From Aedoeadaptatus nemausensis (GTDB taxonomy: Bacteria; Bacillota; Clostridia; Tissierellales; Peptoniphilaceae), in contig NZ_CAIJCS010000019.1 of assembly GCF_903819165.1 (NCBI RefSeq), positions 248,001 to 312,000 on the forward strand: a stretch of 64,000 nt of DNA. Direction: 5' to 3'. Below are positions 31,300 through 40,117 of the stretch, one piece after another. The notes beneath the pieces were generated by a model, which ran no database searches, was not told the DNA's origin, and worked only from the letters and a program-made list of their open reading frames with translations. A program made the translations under genes and the position numbers. How positions within the stretch are numbered: position 1 is the first letter of the stretch; every line of letters begins with the position of its first letter.

Positions 31300-31809
31300 A
31301 TGTACGGTCAAAAAATAAAAGCAAAACGCCGAGCTCTTCATATGTCTCAGGAAGACTTGGCGAAAAAATTAAATCATACCCGCCAGGCGATTTCCAAATG
31401 GGAAATGGATAAAGCCCAGCCGACCATGGCAAACCTTCGGGAGCTTTCACGGGTATTCGACGTGGATATGGCCTATTTTATCGGCGAAGATAAAATAACG
31501 GATGATGAAGAATCCCCTGCAGCGGGAATCTTTTGGTGGATGCTCTATTCCATTATAGGTTTCGTCTTCTTCGCACTCTATTATTTTGCCATTATGGAAT
31601 CTGTTTTAAAAATAAATCCAAAAGAGATGCCCTATCTTCTCATCACCCTTTATATGATCGCCGCCACTATCGCCTTTCCCCAGGCTTACAAAGACGAAGG
31701 CCATCGCCTCGAGAATTTGGATTACTTCCTGTTCAGCAAATTGGCACTGCCCGTGTTCTATGTCCTCTCACCCGTTATTGTGGCGAGAGGAGTGATTAAA
31801 AATAAATAG
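31300..31809 (+). CDS. XRE-family regulator with membrane-spanning C terminus
   Basis: 169 residues. Residues 1-62 are a Cro/C1-type helix-turn-helix (MSQEDLAKKLNHTRQAISKWE). The rest has three hydrophobic segments (about 78-98, 108-126, 144-163), so the DNA-binding domain is tethered to the membrane, as in other membrane-bound XRE regulators of Firmicutes. A frame begins upstream at 31228, but AAAGGAG before the ATG at 31300 fixes the start. A half-site of the palindrome at 30588-30617 overlaps its own promoter region (31253-31261), suggesting autoregulation and control of the neighbouring zinc-ribbon gene. No terminator hairpin was recognised after it. Confidence 0.85.
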   Translation: MYGQKIKAKRRALHMSQEDLAKKLNHTRQAISKWEMDKAQPTMANLRELSRVFDVDMAYFIGEDKITDDEESPAAGIFWWMLYSIIGFVFFALYYFAIMESVLKINPKEMPYLLITLYMIAATIAFPQAYKDEGHRLENLDYFLFSKLALPVFYVLSPVIVARGVIKNK

Positions 31810-32301
31810 ATCTACGGAAGAAGATTTCTCACAAAATATAATTGTGAATCGGTCTCAGATATTCCACGATCGCATCACGAGGAAGAAGCCCTTCCGGACG
31901 GCATTTTCCACACCGGATGGCATTCAAACGCAAGTTGGGCTCTTCGTATGGAAGAAAAATCTTCGCACACATTTTGCGGGCGGGCAGGCCCGCCCCTACA
32001 TTGGGACTCATCCGGGACGTGGTTTTTGTGTCGGGCAACCAATCTCACAAACCGCTAAAATAAAAAACCATTACAACTTATCCACCGGCTCCGTAGGGGC
32101 GAGCCCTTAGACGATGGAGACGAAAAATCTAATTTAGAAAAAATACAAGGATGCCCAATACAAATTAAACGGCGTTAGCCGTTTAGACATATAGAAAGCA
32201 TCAGGGTGGAAAAAATCGGTCCCTGAAAAGTTTTTACAGATATTGTTTGCTTCTAAAAGAGAAAATCTTCAGGAAAAGTAATAAAAGCATTTCCACATAA
32301 A
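31810..32301. repeat. Gene-free stretch with repeat-like, GC-rich inverted elements
   Basis: No credible coding frame in about 490 bases. GGCCCGCCCCTAC (31987-31999) and GTAGGGGCGAGCC (32093-32105) form a 13-bp inverted repeat with one mismatch around about 93 bases; a smaller GCGGGC/GCCCGC hairpin sits at the left arm. Further right is a perfect 8-bp hairpin TAAACGGC/GCCGTTTA (32166-32185) without a U-tract, then ATCAGGG/CCCTGA. Such gtaggggcggg-type motifs are often dispersed repeats or remnants of small non-autonomous elements. No transposase remnant was seen. Confidence 0.5.
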
Positions 32302-32336
32302 AAGACCTTACCCCTTTCGGGCAAGGTCTTTTTTCT
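32302..32336. terminator. Bidirectional terminator at the end of gltX
   Basis: AAGACCTT-CCC/GGG-AAGGTCTT hairpin with one mismatch and U-runs on both strands; it overlaps the gltX stop region. Confidence 0.87.
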
Positions 32337-33813
32337 ATGCGAAATATCCTTTCGCCTTTTCCAATCTTTTTAAAATCTCTTCTTTTCCGAGGAGATAGAT
32401 GATATTGCTGAGCTCGGGTCCGTGGACATTGCCCGTCATAGCGGCACGGGCCGGCATGTAGAGGTTCTTTCCTTTGACGCCGCTCGCTTTTTGAACTTGC
32501 TTCATAAGCTTTCCGGCATCTTCTAAGGTAATCTCGTCCATTTCTCCGAGAATTTCTTCGAGCCCTGTGACGACTTTCGGCGCCGATTCGGATTTTAATT
32601 GCTCGAGAGCTGCCTCTTCCGTTACATCATATTCGTCGTAGAGGAAACCGCAGGCTTCGGGAACTTGCTCCAAGCGATCCAGCCCGTCTTGAATGGTTTC
32701 CATTAAGACGCGGTAATGCTCGGGATTTTTTTCTACATCTTCTTTAGTGAAGAGGCCCGCTTCTTCGATATAGGGCATGGCCATTTCCAGGAGTTCGTCG
32801 GTGGAGAGTTCCTTCATGTAATGGCTGTTGACCCAGTCCAGTTTCTTCACGTCGAAGACGCCGCCAGTTTTGGCGATGCGCTTCGTATCGAAGGCTTTAA
32901 TAAGCTCGTCCATTGTGAAGATTTCCTGATTATCTTCGGGTGACCAGCCCACGAGGGCCAGGTAGTTGACCAGGCCTTCCGGCAGGTAGCCGTGGCCGCG
33001 GAAGTCTTCGACGGACACGTCCCCTTGACGTTTGGAAAGCTTTTTGTGATCGCTGTTCAAGACGCCGGGCAGGTGAATATAGGTGGGCACTTCCCAGCCC
33101 AGAGCTTCGTAAAGATAGACGTGTTTCGGCGTGGAGGGTAGCCACTCTTCCCCGCGAATAATGTGGGTAATCCCCATTAAGTGGTCGTCCACGACGACGG
33201 CCATGTGATAGGTGGGGAAGCCGTCGCTCTTCATAAGCACCTGATCGTCCATTTCATTACTATTGATGGTGATCGTGCCGCGAGCTTCGTCTTCGAAGGA
33301 AATATCACGGTCGTGGGGAAGTTTTAAACGCACGACATAATCTTCGCCATTGGCGATGCGCTCTTTCGCCTCTTCCATGGACACGCCGCGGCAAAGACCG
33401 TCATAGCGGGGAACCTTGCCCTTGATTTTTTGCTCTTCGCGCAGGGCGTCAAGACGCTCTTTGGTGCAGAAGCAGTAATAAGCGTGGCCCGATTCCAAAA
33501 GTTGGTCCACGTATTTTTTATAAATATCGAGACGCTTCGATTGAATATAGGGGCCGCAATCGCCCTTCTCTACAACTTCGCCGCCTTCCATCATGACGCC
33601 TTCGTCGATTTCGATTCCCGACCAGGTCAGGGAGCGAATTAAGTTTTCGATGGCTCCTTCTACAAAGCGGGTTCTATCCGTATCTTCGATGCGAAGTAAA
33701 AATTTACCATTATGTTGTCTGGCGTATAGATAGTTGTATACGGCGGTTCGCAAGCCGCCGATGTGCAAATACCCCGTCGGCGACGGAGCAAAGCGTACGC
33801 GTACATTGTCCAT
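32335..33813 (-). CDS. gltX: Glutamyl-tRNA synthetase
   Basis: Charges tRNA-Glu. 492 residues, class I synthetase. The HIGH-type motif is FAPSPTGYLHIGGLRTAVYN (8-27) and the KMSKS-type motif is KLSKRQGDVS (near 257-266); FLLRIEDTDRTR (38-49) is the glutamate-site block. Where GatCAB is used, a non-discriminating GltX also charges tRNA-Gln; sequence by eye does not settle which type this is. It follows the PHP hydrolase gene by nine bases. Confidence 0.96.
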   Translation of the reverse strand: MDNVRVRFAPSPTGYLHIGGLRTAVYNYLYARQHNGKFLLRIEDTDRTRFVEGAIENLIRSLTWSGIEIDEGVMMEGGEVVEKGDCGPYIQSKRLDIYKKYVDQLLESGHAYYCFCTKERLDALREEQKIKGKVPRYDGLCRGVSMEEAKERIANGEDYVVRLKLPHDRDISFEDEARGTITINSNEMDDQVLMKSDGFPTYHMAVVVDDHLMGITHIIRGEEWLPSTPKHVYLYEALGWEVPTYIHLPGVLNSDHKKLSKRQGDVSVEDFRGHGYLPEGLVNYLALVGWSPEDNQEIFTMDELIKAFDTKRIAKTGGVFDVKKLDWVNSHYMKELSTDELLEMAMPYIEEAGLFTKEDVEKNPEHYRVLMETIQDGLDRLEQVPEACGFLYDEYDVTEEAALEQLKSESAPKVVTGLEEILGEMDEITLEDAGKLMKQVQKASGVKGKNLYMPARAAMTGNVHGPELSNIIYLLGKEEILKRLEKAKGYFA

Positions 33814-33822
33814 GGTTCCTCC

Positions 33823-34542
33823 TTATTTTTCCATCAGTGTAAAGGCGGAAAGAATGTCTTCATCTCGCCAAGTATTGACGATAAGCTCTTCGGGATAATC
33901 CATCTCTTCGAGGAGCGCCCTCGCGAGATCGAAATTTCCCACCTCTACATCCATGTGGGCGTCGCTGCCCACGATGACTTTCATGTTTTTTTCTTTTCCT
34001 AATTGCAACAGCACCTTTAGGTTTTCCCTCGCCCCTAGACGCGGCCCATTGACTTTCAAAGATGAATTATTGACCTCACAAAAAAGATCACGCTCTACGA
34101 TAAAATCGGAGAGCTGATCGTAATCTAAAGGAAAGCGCGCATCGTCGGGATGGCCGACGATTTTTACCAACGGATGATCGCAGGCTTTTATAATGGCCTG
34201 CGTGTTTTCTTCCGCAGTTTTGGAACTGTAACATTGTCTGTGTAAACTTACGATGGCGTAATCGACTCGCCCTCTACTGAGGTCGATATCGATATCTCCG
34301 TCTTCGTTTAAAATATTAGCTTCTACGCCGCATAGCACGCAAATGCCGTCGATATAGCGGGGAATTCCCCGATAATTACCGAAAGTGGAATTACTGTAAA
34401 CACCGGGCATGGCCTTGGCGTGGTCGCTCGTTCCAAAAATCGTCAATCCTTTTTCTTTGGCGACGTTTATATTCTCTCTAAGAGTTGAGTAAGCGTGTCC
34501 GGAGGCGATGGTGTGCGTATGCAAGTCCATGTGTAATTGCAT
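33823..34542 (-). CDS. PHP-domain phosphatase, YcdX-like
   Basis: 239 residues forming a polymerase-and-histidinol-phosphatase domain. Metal ligands are visible: MDLHTHTIASGH at the N terminus, DHAKAMPG (near 40), the CGVEANIL glutamate, SLHRQCY, and GSDAHM near the C terminus. YcdX-type enzymes hydrolyse phosphate esters with a trinuclear zinc/manganese site; the physiological substrate is unknown. It is the first gene of the two-gene run with gltX. Confidence 0.86.
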   Translation of the reverse strand: MQLHMDLHTHTIASGHAYSTLRENINVAKEKGLTIFGTSDHAKAMPGVYSNSTFGNYRGIPRYIDGICVLCGVEANILNEDGDIDIDLSRGRVDYAIVSLHRQCYSSKTAEENTQAIIKACDHPLVKIVGHPDDARFPLDYDQLSDFIVERDLFCEVNNSSLKVNGPRLGARENLKVLLQLGKEKNMKVIVGSDAHMDVEVGNFDLARALLEEMDYPEELIVNTWRDEDILSAFTLMEK

Positions 34543-34702
34543 AATGCCTCCAATCTATCTCAATTATTATAGCATAGGCACGGAATATGGACAAAAACCC
34601 GAGGCCGAAATTTGTATTTTTCCACAAAAAAAGCCCGACATGGGGCATATTGAATTAGGGGTTTTAGAAAAACTAATTTAGAAAGCCTTTAGATGGCAAA
34701 AG
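34543..34702. other. Intergenic stretch upstream of the PHP hydrolase, nothing further seen
   Basis: AT-rich, with a TATTATAG-like -10 candidate for the PHP gene near 34563-34572. Together with the terminator at 34703-34733 and plain sequence to 34848 it makes a 306-base gap. The left end marks the border of the AT-rich island. Confidence 0.4.
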
Positions 34703-34733
34703 AAAAGGCTATGAGTTTAATGCTCATAGCCTT
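34703..34733 (-). terminator. Terminator after the CPBP protease gene
   Basis: Perfect 11-bp stem AAGGCTATGAG/CTCATAGCCTT with a CATTAAA-like loop, followed on the minus strand by TTTTCTTTTG. Confidence 0.82.
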
Positions 34734-34848
34734 CCCACTAACTTTTATAAGTTTCCGCCTGCTCTAAAACCATGTCAACTACTTCTTAACTCCTTTAAAG
34801 AGAGTATCTGTTTTTATAAGGTTGAATTCTTAAATAAACTATTTTTTA

Positions 34849-35703
34849 TCATCTATTTCTTATTTCCTTTCTTCTTTCTAAGTAAAATATGGCAAGAATG
34901 CTGATAATTTCAATAACTGTTACTACTATGCTGCCCTCAGGTCCATATATCTCATCGTACAAGCTATAATTTAAAATCTTAAAGTTAAGTAAGCTATCAA
35001 ATCCACTAAAGCCACTTACGTTTAAACCATAAATCATTGCCATGGAGAAATTCCAACCTGCGTGAACTCCAGAGGTCAACATAATATTTTCTTTGTAAAA
35101 TAGTAATTTTCCAAAAAATATGCCCACTAGGATTGTGTTAAGGGTGGACAAAATTGTAACTCCCTCATTACTCAGGTGTAAAAGTCCAAAAAAAATCGAA
35201 GGAAGTAAAATTGCAACATTTCTTCCAAATCTATCACATAGAACTCTCGTTAGGATTCCTCTTACCAAGACTTCTTCTGATGTTGACTGGATAAAAAATG
35301 CTATAAAGTAGGCAAGAAAAATCAAATTGAAATTGCCATAACTACTTCCACTGTATCCAAGGGCTCCCCTCCCCACGTCTAATAAGACATAAATTGAAAT
35401 TTGCAAGAATCCAAGGAAAAGTCCAATGCCAGTGGTCTTGGCAAGACTTTCCCTCTTAAAGAAGATGTAGTCACTTTTCTTTTTCAAAATAAATTTTACA
35501 AAAAAGATGGCCGCCAATAGTTGACCAGTAGTTCCCATTAACATCACTAGGTTTGCATTTTTATAGTCGTTGTTAAAATAGGTTTTTCCATAAAAAATGA
35601 GTGACAGAGCAAGCATAATTCCACCAGTGAAGATGGCGATTGCCAGTAGCAAAATAAAAATATTTAAGATAATTTTAGAAAAATCCTTTACTTTGTTTTC
35701 CAT
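34849..35703 (-). CDS. CPBP-family intramembrane metalloprotease (AT-rich island)
   Basis: 284 residues with about seven transmembrane segments. The CPBP/Abi motifs are EEVLVRGILTR (near 144, glutamates and Arg), FFGLLHLSNEG (near 170, His) and GVHAGWNFSM (near 217, His). Such proteases process prenylated or lipid-linked substrates in eukaryotes (Rce1) and give immunity to bacteriocins in several Firmicutes. Codon use and base composition are clearly more AT-rich than the rest of the window, which with the recombinase remnant nearby points to horizontal gain. No partner bacteriocin gene was recognised. Confidence 0.85.
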   Translation of the reverse strand: MENKVKDFSKIILNIFILLLAIAIFTGGIMLALSLIFYGKTYFNNDYKNANLVMLMGTTGQLLAAIFFVKFILKKKSDYIFFKRESLAKTTGIGLFLGFLQISIYVLLDVGRGALGYSGSSYGNFNLIFLAYFIAFFIQSTSEEVLVRGILTRVLCDRFGRNVAILLPSIFFGLLHLSNEGVTILSTLNTILVGIFFGKLLFYKENIMLTSGVHAGWNFSMAMIYGLNVSGFSGFDSLLNFKILNYSLYDEIYGPEGSIVVTVIEIISILAIFYLERRKEIRNR

Positions 35704-36033
35704 AGTCTTCTAACCTTTCTTTTTTAATCTTCTCCCATTTTAGCTATAGTGTGAGGAGTTGTACTTGCGACTTTTGTAAGCCCGGTTTATTCATCTTGTC
35801 ATTTATTATTTTTTCCATAATTTATCATATGAAATCGCATTGCACTTTGTATGGTTTTTCTGTCATATTATACTACATTCTATGACTTAATCTTTCCATA
35901 TTTCTTAAGACGAATCTGTTTCCGTCTTCTTTTCTAATCAAAATCACTGCTTTTATTTTGGGCTAGTGAAGGGAGAATACGGCCATCAAGAGAAAATATC
36001 TAAACTAGGGAAACTTTTACAAAATCGCAGTAA
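35704..36033. other. AT-rich stretch without a recognisable gene
   Basis: About 330 bases of low GC between the CPBP gene start and the recombinase remnant. Only a short stretch near 35985-36040 is compatible, in another frame, with decayed recombinase sequence (EKISKLGKLLQN). No RNA gene, attachment site or convincing repeat was found. Confidence 0.4.
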
Positions 36034-36207
36034 GAAGAGCTTAATGTAGAATCATTAATAAAACTTCTTAGGAAGTACATGGGTATTAAAGAAATTGAAC
36101 AAGAAATAATAAGAACTTTTATAGAGAAGATTTATGCAGTCAAATCAGAAAAAGCTCCAGGTACAAAGTTAAGGAAGCAAACTGTCTTGATTTATGCAAC
36201 TTTATAG
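36034..36207 (+). pseudogene. C-terminal remnant of a large serine recombinase (TnpX-like)
   Basis: A 57-codon open stretch ending in a stop, without a start or any N-terminal catalytic domain. It reads LIKLLRKYMGIKEIEQEIIR, then FIEKIYAVKSEKAPGTKLRK, then TVLIYATL. This is the pattern of the DUF4368 tail of TnpX/Tn4451-type serine recombinases (a helix, FIxKIxV, then a short variable loop and IYxxF). An in-frame stop lies just before it at 36031-36033, and related-looking sequence in another frame precedes it, so it is a decayed end of a mobile element. It fits the AT-rich, apparently imported character of the region. Confidence 0.7.
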
Positions 36208-36223
36208 GGAAAATTGACATTTA

Positions 36224-36262
36224 AAAATCGGCACGAAATTTAATACCTTCATGCCGATTTAA
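36224..36262. terminator. Hairpin at the right end of the AT-rich island
   Basis: Perfect 9-bp stem AAATCGGCA/TGCCGATTT with an 18-base loop and AT-rich flanks. Either a terminator for the lost mobile-element transcript or part of a repeat end. Confidence 0.5.
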
Positions 36263-36282
36263 TATTAAGGAATAAAATCCCT

Positions 36283-36308
36283 AATTAAAAGCCCGACGAA
36301 TCGGGCTT
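36283..36308 (-). terminator. Terminator after the first SLH gene
   Basis: Perfect 8-bp stem AAGCCCGA/TCGGGCTT with a TTCG tetraloop, followed on the minus strand by TTTTAATT. Confidence 0.82.
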
Positions 36309-36315
36309 CCGTTCT

Positions 36316-37854
36316 TTATTGAGGTTGTCCTGTCGCTTCTAAGATATGATAGTAGCTCCACATGCTTTTGTTTACGTCCTTAAAAGAGTTGACGGCATAG
36401 GTGTCGAGGAACTCCTTATTCGCTTCTCGTCCCTGGGCTTTATTGAGGGCGACACAAACTTCCTGGCGGGTAATATTTTCAGAAGGGGCAAAGCGTCCCT
36501 TGCCGCGTCCGCTCATTAAGCCTGCCTGTTCAACGGCGGCAATGTAACCGCTCGCCCAGTGGCTCGACTTAACATCTCTATAATCGGTGCCGCCGTTTAT
36601 CGGCGTGAGGTTTGCGTATCCCGCTAAAATTCTTGCGAACTCCGCACGGGTTATGGTTTTTTGCGGCTTAAAAGTGCCGTCTTTGTAGCCGTTGATCAGG
36701 CCTTTTTTCTCCATATAGCCTACGGAGGATGCGTACCATTTACTGTCGTCGATATCCCTAAAGGAACTGAAGGCGCCGACCTTTTCCCCATGGGTCATAA
36801 TGCGGGTAAAGACGGCGGATACTTCCGCGCGGGTCATGGCCTTTTTCGGCTTAAAGGTCTTATCGGGATAGCCCGTCATATAGCCCGGGCGGGCGACTTT
36901 CAAGGCCTCTTCCAAAGCTTTTTGCACGCTCGCCATTTCGCCGGGATATGTTTCGTCTTTCGCTAAGGCAAATTCCGCCGTGGCCATGGCGGCATTTACT
37001 TGGAGCTGATCCACATGGGGGCTGTTTGTCGTGGGAACGGACTTTAACACGTCCAGGTAATCCTGCATTTTTTTACGGGTGGGGTTTTCCTCTGCGGGAA
37101 CGACCTCCGCTCCCTGAACTTTTACTTTTACGGTTTCCTCGGTTTTGCCCGAAGCAAATTCAAAGCTGAGCTCCGCTCCCTCCGGTTGAGGATTAATGAC
37201 GATGGCGAAGGTGCCGTTGTTTTTCGCCACGCCGCTTCCGATAAGGGTTCTGCCTCTAAAGACGCGGACGCGGGTCTTCTTCGGCGCCTTTCCCGTCAGG
37301 GTATTATCCGTCGGCTCGATAGGATCCACTGTAAAGAGCCCGGAAGGTTTCGGTTGCCCCTTTTCGCTGATTACATCTTTTTGAATGCTCTTCGTCTTTC
37401 CGCTCCGCTCTACGATACTGTAGGCATAAGACATTTTAACTTCATCGATATTTTTGACGCCCTTTTTAAACTTTCCGTTTAATTGAAGGGTCATCTCTTC
37501 TCCCCTTAAATTTCGAACATCGGGAATGACCAGGGTAATGATCTCCTGACCCGGCCCGTCGCCGCTTTTTGTGGCCGAAAGTCGATAGTCGTTGTCACTC
37601 AAGGGCCCGTCCAGTTTAAAATCATCTACACGCACCGATTTATCCACGAGAAAAGACAGGGAAAATGTCTTTATATTCTGTTTGTAATCAGTAGGCAGCG
37701 CAATGGAAAGGGTCATCGGATAGCTGTCTCCACCTTTTTGCTTATAGGTTTCGGGAATAGACAGCGCCGTCTGTACATCTTCAACCGCATAGACCCCGGT
37801 GGTCACGCTTAGAAAGAGACAGAGCATCGCCCATAATAATACTCTTTTTCTCAT
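36316..37854 (-). CDS. S-layer homology domain protein with Ig-like region
   Basis: 512 residues, exported and wall-bound. A signal peptide (MRKRVLLWAMLCLFL... cleaving near YA, residue 23) precedes a cohesin- or Ig-like N-terminal region (about 30-180), an Ig-like segment with FRGRTLIGSGVAKNNGTF (about 205-225), a helical segment rich in Ala/Glu (about 255-315), and three SLH repeats (about 325-385, 386-450, 451-512) with GYPDKTFKPKKAMTRAE and GYKDGTFKPQKTITRAE. SLH domains bind pyruvylated secondary wall polymers. The start at 37854, with GGAGG before it, is preferred over the upstream frame at 37899. Adhesion or wall structure is likely. Confidence 0.88.
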   Translation of the reverse strand: MRKRVLLWAMLCLFLSVTTGVYAVEDVQTALSIPETYKQKGGDSYPMTLSIALPTDYKQNIKTFSLSFLVDKSVRVDDFKLDGPLSDNDYRLSATKSGDGPGQEIITLVIPDVRNLRGEEMTLQLNGKFKKGVKNIDEVKMSYAYSIVERSGKTKSIQKDVISEKGQPKPSGLFTVDPIEPTDNTLTGKAPKKTRVRVFRGRTLIGSGVAKNNGTFAIVINPQPEGAELSFEFASGKTEETVKVKVQGAEVVPAEENPTRKKMQDYLDVLKSVPTTNSPHVDQLQVNAAMATAEFALAKDETYPGEMASVQKALEEALKVARPGYMTGYPDKTFKPKKAMTRAEVSAVFTRIMTHGEKVGAFSSFRDIDDSKWYASSVGYMEKKGLINGYKDGTFKPQKTITRAEFARILAGYANLTPINGGTDYRDVKSSHWASGYIAAVEQAGLMSGRGKGRFAPSENITRQEVCVALNKAQGREANKEFLDTYAVNSFKDVNKSMWSYYHILEATGQPQ

Positions 37855-37921
37855 ACATACCTCCTTTCGTCTATTATAAAGGTTTTTCTCTCCCCTCACG
37901 TTACGTTTTTATAACATTCAG

Positions 37922-37953
37922 ATAAAAGAAAAACCTCGTTTGCCGAGGTTTTC
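37922..37953 (-). terminator. Terminator after proS
   Basis: AAACCTCG/CGAGGTTT hairpin with a five-base loop and a TTTTTCTTTT tail on the minus strand. Confidence 0.85.
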
Positions 37954-37957
37954 TACA

Positions 37958-39622
37958 CTATGAAAGAGCGTCCGTAATGAAATCCACTACACCTGTCAGG
38001 GGGAGTTTTTCCGCTTCTTCTCCCCGGCGCTTACATTCGTACAGGCCTTCGCCTATATCTTTTCCCGCCGTCACCTGGAGGGGGATGCCTAAAAGGTCTC
38101 GGTCGTTATATTTGACGCCGGCCCTTTCGTTTCTGTCATCTAACAGGACGGAGATTCCTTTTTCCTTCAGAGCACGGTATAGCTGGAGTCCGCCTTCCAG
38201 CTGATCTTCTTTTTTTGCATTGGCTATGGTAATCGCCACATCATAAGGGGATAGACCGACGGGGAAATTCAATCCTTTATCGTCGTGATGAGCTTCTAAA
38301 ACAGCCGCCATAATACTCGTCACGCGAGCGGAGACGCCGGTAGTGACGAAGGGCGCTTCCTTACCCGATTCGTTAATGAATTGAACTTTCATAGATTTTG
38401 CAAATCCGTCGCCGGGTTTTTTCACGCGAAGGAGCTCAAATCCCGTGCCGAAAGTGTAAGCTTCTCCTTCCGGCGTCTCGTCCCCTTCTTCCACGGAGAG
38501 AAGATCCTCCGCAATTTCCGCTTCGAAATCGCGTCCATAGTTTACATTTTTTCTGTGATAATCCACGCGATTGGCGCCGACTACCATATTATCGATCTTC
38601 GTCACGGAACGATCGACGATAATGCGGGCCTTTTCGCTGAGGCCGATGGGGCCCGTAAAGCCCGGGAAAGAACCCATTTCGCTAATGGTCTCTTCGTCGA
38701 GCATATCGATGGCTTCCTCATCTACCTTTAAGTAGGCTGCCAATTTTTTAAGACTTAAATCTCTGTCCCCGGGCACGAAAACGAAGACCGCATCTCCGTT
38801 AATGTTCAGGTCCACGGCCTTGGCGCAGCGCGCGGGCTCCACGCCGATCATCTCGGCCAGATCTTTAATGGTCGCCGCATCGGGGGTGTGTATGTCTTCT
38901 CTTTCCAAGGGTTCTTCTGCACTCGGCAAGGCATAACCAATGGGCGCCAAATCCTTATAGAAGGATTTTTCGCCACACCACGCCAATTCCACCGGATAGC
39001 CCTCGCCCGTGCCGTAGAAAATAAAGGCGTCGTCGGTTTCCACGATTTTATATGAAATGTCCCATCCATCGAGCAGAGATTTCGCCCTTTCGATCTTCTC
39101 CAGGTAAAAACCTTCGCTCTCTTCGATGGAAGTATTAAATTCATAGCCGTCGATTACATTGGCTTCGCGGGCATCGCCGAAGCCCGCCTTAGGCTTTTCG
39201 ATATTGTTAAATTCTTTTTCCACTTCGTAAAGGAAGAGGGGCAATTGCTTGTAGCTCTTCAGTTCTCCGCTTACGAGGTTTAAAAAAGCTTCTTCCGATT
39301 CCGGCGCCAGAGCGGCCTGACGATAATAGCGGTCCGCCACTTTATACATATTCGATCCGTAACTGTCCCAGCGTCCGCTGGCCTCCCAAAGCGCCCTCGG
39401 TTGAAGGCGAGAGGTGGACACTTTCAAGCCGCCTTCAAATAAGGCGCGGATAATTTCCTCTTGCAACTTCTCCATCATTTCCACGCCATAGGGAAGAAGA
39501 CTGTAGACGCCGACGCCGGTCATGCGGGCCATGGCGCTTCTCGCCATAAGACCGTGGGCGCGGGTGACGGCTTCCGCCGGTTCTTCGCGAAGGGTCGGTA
39601 AATAATAATGAGATAATTTCAT
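37958..39622 (-). CDS. proS: Prolyl-tRNA synthetase (bacterial type with editing insertion)
   Basis: Charges tRNA-Pro. 554 residues, class II synthetase. The N-terminal catalytic part includes LRTPSRLQPRALWE-like motif 2 surroundings (STSRLQPRALWEASGRW near 68-84), an INS editing domain (about 235-385) that removes Ala-tRNA-Pro, and the C-terminal anticodon-binding domain (about 460-554, with LPLTGVVDFITDALS at the end). The inserted domain distinguishes the bacterial type from the archaeal/eukaryotic type. It lies upstream of the SLH gene and 10 bases downstream of the flavin-binding lipoprotein gene. Confidence 0.94.
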   Translation of the reverse strand: MKLSHYYLPTLREEPAEAVTRAHGLMARSAMARMTGVGVYSLLPYGVEMMEKLQEEIIRALFEGGLKVSTSRLQPRALWEASGRWDSYGSNMYKVADRYYRQAALAPESEEAFLNLVSGELKSYKQLPLFLYEVEKEFNNIEKPKAGFGDAREANVIDGYEFNTSIEESEGFYLEKIERAKSLLDGWDISYKIVETDDAFIFYGTGEGYPVELAWCGEKSFYKDLAPIGYALPSAEEPLEREDIHTPDAATIKDLAEMIGVEPARCAKAVDLNINGDAVFVFVPGDRDLSLKKLAAYLKVDEEAIDMLDEETISEMGSFPGFTGPIGLSEKARIIVDRSVTKIDNMVVGANRVDYHRKNVNYGRDFEAEIAEDLLSVEEGDETPEGEAYTFGTGFELLRVKKPGDGFAKSMKVQFINESGKEAPFVTTGVSARVTSIMAAVLEAHHDDKGLNFPVGLSPYDVAITIANAKKEDQLEGGLQLYRALKEKGISVLLDDRNERAGVKYNDRDLLGIPLQVTAGKDIGEGLYECKRRGEEAEKLPLTGVVDFITDALS

Positions 39623-39632
39623 GAGGCTCCTT

Positions 39633-40037
39633 TCATTCCGCTTGGCGAATACAGTTCTTCGCCGCCTCTAAAAAGCCGTAGCTGGCTTCCGTGGCGCCGG
39701 AGACCGTATCCACATCGGCGGATTGTTTCTTTATAACGCGGTCTTCGAGGGTTTCAAAGGCATCTTCCACGACGCCTACATTTTCCGTGTGATCCACGAC
39801 CCGGACACTGTCGATATAGCCGTCGCGCACCCGCATTTCCACGCGAATGTCTCCTTGCATCCCCCTACCTTCCGAGGAGTAGGTGCCGTCTTCTAAAAGG
39901 CGACGCCCCTCCGCCCGTTCTTCCACGGGCAGGGTATTTGTTTCTTCTTGTACCGGCTCTTCCGCACTATAACTTACAGAGGATCCGCATCCCGTAAGCA
40001 ATAGACAGGCCGTTAAACTCATTAAGAGTTTTTTCAA
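39633..40037 (-). CDS. FMN-binding domain lipoprotein, probably flavinylated
   Basis: 134 residues. A lipoprotein signal ends at LLLTGC (Cys17), then a Glu/Thr-rich linker, then an FMN_bind domain (about 50-130). The domain ends in VDTVSGATEAS (about 108-118), matching the D-x2-SGA-T motif in which ApbE covalently links FMN to Thr. The mature protein would sit outside the membrane and carry a flavin for extracellular electron transfer or a reductase. No apbE or Rnf/Nqr-like partner lies in this window. It is upstream of proS by 10 bases, which may be an accidental operon. A GGAG-type site precedes the ATG. Confidence 0.85.
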   Translation of the reverse strand: MKKLLMSLTACLLLTGCGSSVSYSAEEPVQEETNTLPVEERAEGRRLLEDGTYSSEGRGMQGDIRVEMRVRDGYIDSVRVVDHTENVGVVEDAFETLEDRVIKKQSADVDTVSGATEASYGFLEAAKNCIRQAE

Positions 40038-40117
40038 TGGACTGGCTCCTTTATAATCAATGAATGAATCCTTTTAATTTCTTCTTATTTAAAGTATAAC
40101 GAATAAGCTGAGTCGCT

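Noticed and set aside
31009-31341. Minus-strand frame across the gap before the XRE gene
   Set aside because: It overlaps two plus-strand genes and their promoters, has no ribosome site and no recognisable domain.
31810-32301. Complete insertion sequence in the gap before gltX
   Set aside because: No transposase frame or remnant, and no direct repeats at the ends of the inverted repeats were seen.
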